A DNA stretch of 64,000 nt, taken from assembly GCF_014192375.1 (NCBI RefSeq), contig NZ_JACHXV010000002.1, forward strand, positions 124,001 through 188,000. The letters run 5' to 3'. Origin of the DNA: Endobacter medicaginis (GTDB lineage Bacteria > Pseudomonadota > Alphaproteobacteria > Acetobacterales > Acetobacteraceae). Made by a program: the position numbers and the translations under genes. This document shows, in pieces, positions 59,891 to 64,000 of the stretch; position 1 is the first letter of the stretch; each line of letters starts with the position of its first letter. The notes under the pieces are model-generated. The model made no database searches. It had not been told where the DNA came from and saw only the letters and a program-made list of their open reading frames with translations.

Positions 59891-61169
59891 GCGGCGTGGC
59901 CGGCGCGAGTTCCGGATCGGTGCTGCGCGCCAGCAGGGCGAGGCCGCCGGCCAGCGCGATCGCTGACGCCACCACATAGACATGCGCCGGCCAGAGCGGG
60001 TTGCCGTCGAATGCGTTGAGCCAGCTCAGCAGCGCCGGTGTCGTCGCCCCGCAGGTGGCGACCGCCAGCGCATAGACCAGTCCGAACCCGGTGGCCCGCT
60101 CGGCGGGCGCAAACGCGGTCAGCATCGCCAGCAGCAACGGCGCGAACGGCATCGCGCCGACCAGCCCGATCAGCGACTGTGCGATCGCCAGCACCCCCCA
60201 GCTCCGGTCCGCCGCCGCCCAGGCATAGAGCGGCTCGCAGATCAGCATCGACCCGAGCAACGCGACGATGGTCAGCGTCCGCGCACCGAGCCGGCGGGTG
60301 AGGATCAGCCCTGCGATCATGCCCACCACCGAAGATGCCAGCCCCAGCGCCATCGCCGCCATCGCCGCACGCGGATGCATGCGCAGCACGGTGATGCCGT
60401 AGGTCACGCCATAAGCGCGACCATAGGCCATCGACGTGGTGCCGAGCATGGTGCACAGCACCAGCGCGTGCCGTGCGCCGAGCCGGGTTTCGCTCTCCGC
60501 TGCACTGCGGCCCACGGTCTCGCCGACATCGAGCCCACGCCGCAGCCACAGGCCGAATGGCACGATCGCCAGCCCCGCGGCCAGCGCCACCCGCCAGCCC
60601 CAGGCATAAAGAGCGGCCTCCGACAGCCAGGCGGACAACACAAGGCCGACACAGACCCCGGTCGTGGCGGCGGCGTTCTGGGTGATGAACTGCAGCAGCA
60701 CCAGCCCCATCCGCCGCCCGGGCGGTGCAATGTCGAACAGTGCGACCGAGGCCGGCCCGACCTCGCCGCCGTCGGAAAAGCCCTGCAGCAGCCGGCCGGC
60801 AATGGTGATCGCGGTGGCGATCCAGCCGATCCGCCCATAGCCGGGGCAGAACGCCACCATTGCGGAGCCCAGCCCCATCAGCCCGAGGCTGGCAAGCAGT
60901 GCCAGCCGGCGTCCGCGCCGCTCCGCCACCCTGCCGAGCGCGACCGCACCGAGCGGACGGGCGATGAACGAGATCGCGAATGCGCTCCACGCCACCACCG
61001 ACTGGCTCGCCGCTCCGCCCTGCGGCAGCAGGGAATGGCCGATCATCGGCGCGAAGGTGGAGAAGACGAGGAAATTGTAGAATTCGAGGAAATTGCCGAG
61101 CCCGACCGCGAGGGTCTTCCTCCGGGTCACGCCCGGATTCGTGTCGCGGCGCACGGGCCTTGCAGTCAT
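59844..61169 (-). CDS. MFS transporter, metabolite:H+ symporter type
   Basis: 441 residues, 12 membrane segments. Start G-L-G-N-F-L-E-F-Y-N-F-L-V-F-S and F-S-D-G-G-E-V-G-P-A-S-V-A-L-F are the MHS/citrate-tricarballylate-like landmarks, together with G-R-V-A-E-R-R-G-R-R between segments 2 and 3. ATG at 61169 overlaps the LysR stop (ATGA). Likely imports an organic acid controlled by that regulator. The 3' end overlaps pirin. Confidence 0.88.
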   Translation of the reverse strand: MTARPVRRDTNPGVTRRKTLAVGLGNFLEFYNFLVFSTFAPMIGHSLLPQGGAASQSVVAWSAFAISFIARPLGAVALGRVAERRGRRLALLASLGLMGLGSAMVAFCPGYGRIGWIATAITIAGRLLQGFSDGGEVGPASVALFDIAPPGRRMGLVLLQFITQNAAATTGVCVGLVLSAWLSEAALYAWGWRVALAAGLAIVPFGLWLRRGLDVGETVGRSAAESETRLGARHALVLCTMLGTTSMAYGRAYGVTYGITVLRMHPRAAMAAMALGLASSVVGMIAGLILTRRLGARTLTIVALLGSMLICEPLYAWAAADRSWGVLAIAQSLIGLVGAMPFAPLLLAMLTAFAPAERATGFGLVYALAVATCGATTPALLSWLNAFDGNPLWPAHVYVVASAIALAGGLALLARSTDPELAPATPLTSASATAAGRQAGG

Positions 61170-62167
61170 GACGCACCGTCCCCCGCCGGCGCGGCCTCCC
61201 AGGGCAGGCACAGCGCCATCCTGATTTCTTCGGCCACCACCTCCTTCAACCAGACCACGCCTGGATCGGCCACCCCGTCGCGATTGGTCATGAGCGCGAT
61301 CTGAAGCGCCGGGATCGCCACTGGCGCCTCCGACAGCGACAGTGCCGGCGAGACCGCCGCCATCGACCGCGCCGCATAGATCGGCACCGTACCAACCGCC
61401 CGCATGCCGATCAGGAACGCCGGCAGGGCGGAAAAATGCGTCACCGCCGACGCCACCCGGCGCTCGCGCCCGATTGCGCGCAACGCGAGATCGACCGGCC
61501 CGTCGCGGCGCGCGCCGGACGCCAGCACATGCGGTAGCGCAAGGTAGGACTCGAGATCGAGCGGCAGGCACACGCCGCAGGCCTCGGCATCGAGGATGCA
61601 GGCGAAGCGCACCGATCCGAGCATGTCCTGATGCAGCCGCGTCGGCCGGCTCGACAACGTGCCCACCCCGATTTCCACGGCACGCGATTCGATCAGCGCC
61701 GGCAGCTCGGCGTCGCTGCATTCGCGGAACCGCACGCTGACCTGCGGGGCGAAATCCAGCAGCCGGCGCAGGATCGCCGGGCCGACCGCCGACTCGAGCC
61801 CGGCCACCAGCCCGAGCACGAACTGCCGCCGCGCGCGGCGCGGGTCGAACCGCGCATCACCCAGCATGGCCTGGCGCAGCAGACCGACCGCCTCTGCCAC
61901 CGGCTCGGCCATCGCCAGCGCGCGGCGGGTCGGCACCATGCCGTCGCGGCGTGATCGGATGAACAACTCGTCGCCGCACAGCAGCCGCAATCGGCGCAGC
62001 GACGCGCTGACTGCGGACTGGGTCAACGAGAGGTGGTCGGCGGCTTGGCTCACGCTGCCCTCGCGGAGGATGGCCAGGAAAGTGAGGGCAAGGTTCAGAT
62101 CGATCCGGCGTCGCGATGAAGCGCGATCGACCCCCGGATCTATATGAACTGCATTCATAGTTCCCAT
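61166..62167 (-). CDS. LysR-family transcriptional regulator
   Basis: About 333 residues. HTH: L-N-L-A-L-T-F-L-A-I-L-R-E-G-S-V-S-Q-A-A-D-H-L-S-L-T-Q-S-A-V-S-A-S-L-R-R-L-R. Two starts, 62167 and 62158, are possible. It is divergent from a TonB receptor (122-base gap) and co-translated with an MFS transporter, so it probably controls both. Confidence 0.92.
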   Translation of the reverse strand: MGTMNAVHIDPGVDRASSRRRIDLNLALTFLAILREGSVSQAADHLSLTQSAVSASLRRLRLLCGDELFIRSRRDGMVPTRRALAMAEPVAEAVGLLRQAMLGDARFDPRRARRQFVLGLVAGLESAVGPAILRRLLDFAPQVSVRFRECSDAELPALIESRAVEIGVGTLSSRPTRLHQDMLGSVRFACILDAEACGVCLPLDLESYLALPHVLASGARRDGPVDLALRAIGRERRVASAVTHFSALPAFLIGMRAVGTVPIYAARSMAAVSPALSLSEAPVAIPALQIALMTNRDGVADPGVVWLKEVVAEEIRMALCLPWEAAPAGDGAS

Positions 62168-62186
62168 GATGAGAAACAATTTGAAC

Positions 62187-62204
62187 GCATTGTTGCGCGA
62201 ATGC
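62187..62204. promoter_or_regulatory. Candidate LysR operator (GCATT-N8-AATGC dyad)
   Basis: GCATT (62187-62191) and AATGC (62200-62204), spaced by 8 bases, in the divergent gap between lysR and the TonB receptor. The spacing and inverted arms fit LysR operator geometry; binding is inferred. Confidence 0.4.
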
Positions 62205-62289
62205 AAATCTTTCGGAAAGCGGACGATCAGAGCCGCGACACAAACGGGACAGACACGTCGGCCAGACCTCACCTCCGTGGAGAGACAAC

Positions 62290-64000
62290 GTGCCGAGATT
62301 TTCGCGTTACCGATCAGGCCTGGTCGCCACCAGCACGAGACTGGGCGCCTGCGCCGCACTGCTGCTCGCCTCGACCGCCCTCGCCGGTCACGCCCATGCA
62401 CAGCACGCGCCCGTCAAGGCCGCGCGTCCGGCAGGCAAGGCGAAGCCGGCTTCGGCCTCGCGCTATCATTCGGATTTCCTCGAGCACAGCCATGTCGATC
62501 CCGGTCAGACCGAGATCATGGTCCATGCAGGGATCGGCAGCGCCAACGGCGTGACCAACACCACGCCGGGTGGTGGCCTGATGCCCAAGCAGACCGCCCC
62601 GATCTCGATCAGCGCCGTCACCCGCGACTACATCGCCAAGCAGTCGCCGACCTCGAACCCGATCGCGCTCGTCAAGGCGCTCCCCGGCGTGGTGTCGGCG
62701 AGTGCCGATCCGCTTGGTCAGACCTCGACCTATCTCTCGATCCGCGGGCTTGACCAGACCGAGATCGGCTTCGTCTACGAGGGCGCGCCGATCAGCGATT
62801 CAATCAACTACACGCCGTTCACCCAGAACGTCGTCGATACCGACAACATCGCCCGCGTCACCATCACCCAGGGTGCGCCCGACCTGACCGCACCGGTCTA
62901 CAACGAGGCGGGTGGACTGATGTCGATCACCCTTCGGCCCGCACAGCAGAAGACGGGCGGCACGCTCGATGTCAGCGGCGGCTCGAAATCGCTCTATCGC
63001 ACCTTCCTGCGCCTCGATTCCGGCGAGCTCGGCCAGAGCGGCATCCGCAGCTTCGTGTCGTTCTCGGCCAGTGGCAACGACCAATGGCGCGGTGTGGGCA
63101 CGCAGCGCAAATACCATCTCGACGCTCAGGCGATCCGCGAATGGGGCGACGGCAACTCCGCAGCCCTGATCGTGTCGTGGGACGACTATTTCGCCAACTC
63201 GTTCCGCAATCCGACGATGGCGCAGTGGAAGCAGTACGGCAGCGGCTTCAACTATACCGGCGGCTACACGCCAGGCGCGATCTATTCGGCAAGTCTGAAC
63301 ACCTACACACGTGATTCGCTGTTCGTGATCGCGCCGACGGTGTTCCGTCTGACCGACGAGCTCACCCTGCATGCGACGCCGACCTTCGCACGCTTCAACG
63401 AGTACTACGACAGCGGCACCACGCTGGCCAACAACAGCTATTTCGGCAACCAGCTGGTGAACCTCAACCTGCCTTACACCACCAAGGGGGTTGCGACCGT
63501 GCAGAGCATCAACCCGGTGCCGCAGCGCACCGGCATCCTCAGCACGTATCTGACCTGGGAGCACGGCCACAACACCTTCCAGGCCGGCACGGTCTATTCC
63601 TATCTCGATCTCGACGAGCCGATCTATTATGGAGTCGCGGATTTCCAGGGCGGGGTCGCCAACCGCTATCTCGACCACAATATCCTGATGCCGGATGGCA
63701 GGAAATACGCCACCCTGGACATGAACTTCATCCAGCAGCTCAACAGCCCGTTCGTGTTCGACACGCTCAAGCTGTTCGGCAACCGGCTGTCACTGAGCGC
63801 GGGGCTGAAGATGGTTCTGGTGAGCCGCTATTCGACCAACCTGATCCCCGGCGCGGTCTATCATCACGGTGCGAGCTACGACCAGCCGCTGCCACAGGTC
63901 GCGATGAGCTGGCAGCTCGGCCCGCACGACCAGATCTACGCCGATGGATACACCACCTATCGCGCCCCGGCCTCGGTTCAGGTCTATGGACAATTGTTCT
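62290..64000 (+). CDS. TonB-dependent receptor (partial, runs off the window)
   Basis: At least 570 residues visible. GTG at 62290 behind a GGAGAG site; signal peptide A-A-L-L-L-A-S-T-A-L-A-G-H-A-H-A near 22-37; plug domain with I-S-A-V-T-R-D-Y-I-A-K-Q-S-P and V-K-A-L-P-G-V-V-S-A, S-I-R-G-L-D-Q-T-E-I-G; then many barrel strands. The periplasmic linker is rich in lysine and alanine. No stop before the right edge. Its substrate may be the same as that of the MFS transporter across the divergent gap. Confidence 0.92.
   Translation, partial: MPRFSRYRSGLVATSTRLGACAALLLASTALAGHAHAQHAPVKAARPAGKAKPASASRYHSDFLEHSHVDPGQTEIMVHAGIGSANGVTNTTPGGGLMPKQTAPISISAVTRDYIAKQSPTSNPIALVKALPGVVSASADPLGQTSTYLSIRGLDQTEIGFVYEGAPISDSINYTPFTQNVVDTDNIARVTITQGAPDLTAPVYNEAGGLMSITLRPAQQKTGGTLDVSGGSKSLYRTFLRLDSGELGQSGIRSFVSFSASGNDQWRGVGTQRKYHLDAQAIREWGDGNSAALIVSWDDYFANSFRNPTMAQWKQYGSGFNYTGGYTPGAIYSASLNTYTRDSLFVIAPTVFRLTDELTLHATPTFARFNEYYDSGTTLANNSYFGNQLVNLNLPYTTKGVATVQSINPVPQRTGILSTYLTWEHGHNTFQAGTVYSYLDLDEPIYYGVADFQGGVANRYLDHNILMPDGRKYATLDMNFIQQLNSPFVFDTLKLFGNRLSLSAGLKMVLVSRYSTNLIPGAVYHHGASYDQPLPQVAMSWQLGPHDQIYADGYTTYRAPASVQVYGQLF

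Overview
This is a GC-rich, gene-dense alphaproteobacterial chromosome segment, most likely from an Acetobacteraceae (Rhodospirillales) relative. The evidence is an E1-beta pyruvate dehydrogenase subunit carrying its own lipoyl domain, a LexA with an upstream GAAC-N7-GAAC box (the alphaproteobacterial SOS operator), the classical alphaproteobacterial neighbourhoods (ppiD-trp-moaC, moeA-lexA, tpiA/secG/pyrG/kdsA/eno/ftsB, uvrC-pgsA-moaD/moaE, dnaX-ybaB-recR with the SRP RNA upstream), and several TonB-dependent receptors. The family assignment is inference. There are no rRNA or tRNA genes, no CRISPR array and no recognisable insertion sequence or prophage.

Layout. 1-1.5 kb: the end of a TonB siderophore receptor and a PepSY membrane protein. 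1.5-4.3 kb: a bacteriophytochrome kinase coupled to its biliverdin-making heme oxygenase. 4.3-9.4 kb: a complete pyruvate dehydrogenase operon (pdhA-pdhB-pdhC-lpdA), followed upstream by an apparent remnant of a penicillin-binding protein 1C gene. 9.7-17.7 kb: ppiD-trpE, then trpG-trpD-trpC-moaC, with an HxlR regulator and NmrA-like reductase pair wedged between trpE and trpG. 17.8-28.5 kb: tpiA, secG, a PrsW-like membrane protease with a LysR regulator, wrbA, a cyclase, an AI-2E-type permease, pyrG, kdsA, a DUF3429 protein, eno and ftsB. 28.6-31.3 kb: a TonB receptor and a small superinfection-immunity-like protein. 31.3-38.5 kb: rpmG, moeA, lexA and the biotin genes bioF-bioH-bioCD/bioA, where bioC and bioD are fused. 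38.5-43 kb: molybdopterin genes moaE, moaD and mobB with pgsA and uvrC.

43-43.4 kb holds an AT-rich non-coding stretch with one perfect and three relaxed DnaA boxes. 43.4-47.6 kb: folB, a pteridine-reductase-like SDR, recR, ybaB, dnaX and the 4.5S SRP RNA. 47.7-52.8 kb: nudC, a GMC oxidoreductase, pheA, kdsB and a histidinol-phosphatase-like phosphatase. 52.9-57.6 kb: an accessory cassette of two tandem paralogous glycosyltransferases, a membrane acyltransferase and a methyltransferase. 57.7-64 kb: serA, a pirin, an MFS transporter with its LysR regulator, and the start of a divergent TonB receptor that runs off the window.

Most of the window is housekeeping metabolism packed into tightly overlapping operons (many ATGA or GTGA junctions, several convergent genes that overlap or share a CTAG stop). 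The most interesting items are the BioC-BioD fusion, the interrupted trp operon, the surface-glycan cassette, a PrsW-like protease, moaD without an ordinary start codon, a family of hairpin repeats, a 126-bp palindrome after ftsB and the DnaA-box region near 43.2 kb. None is proven to be a wholly new system.
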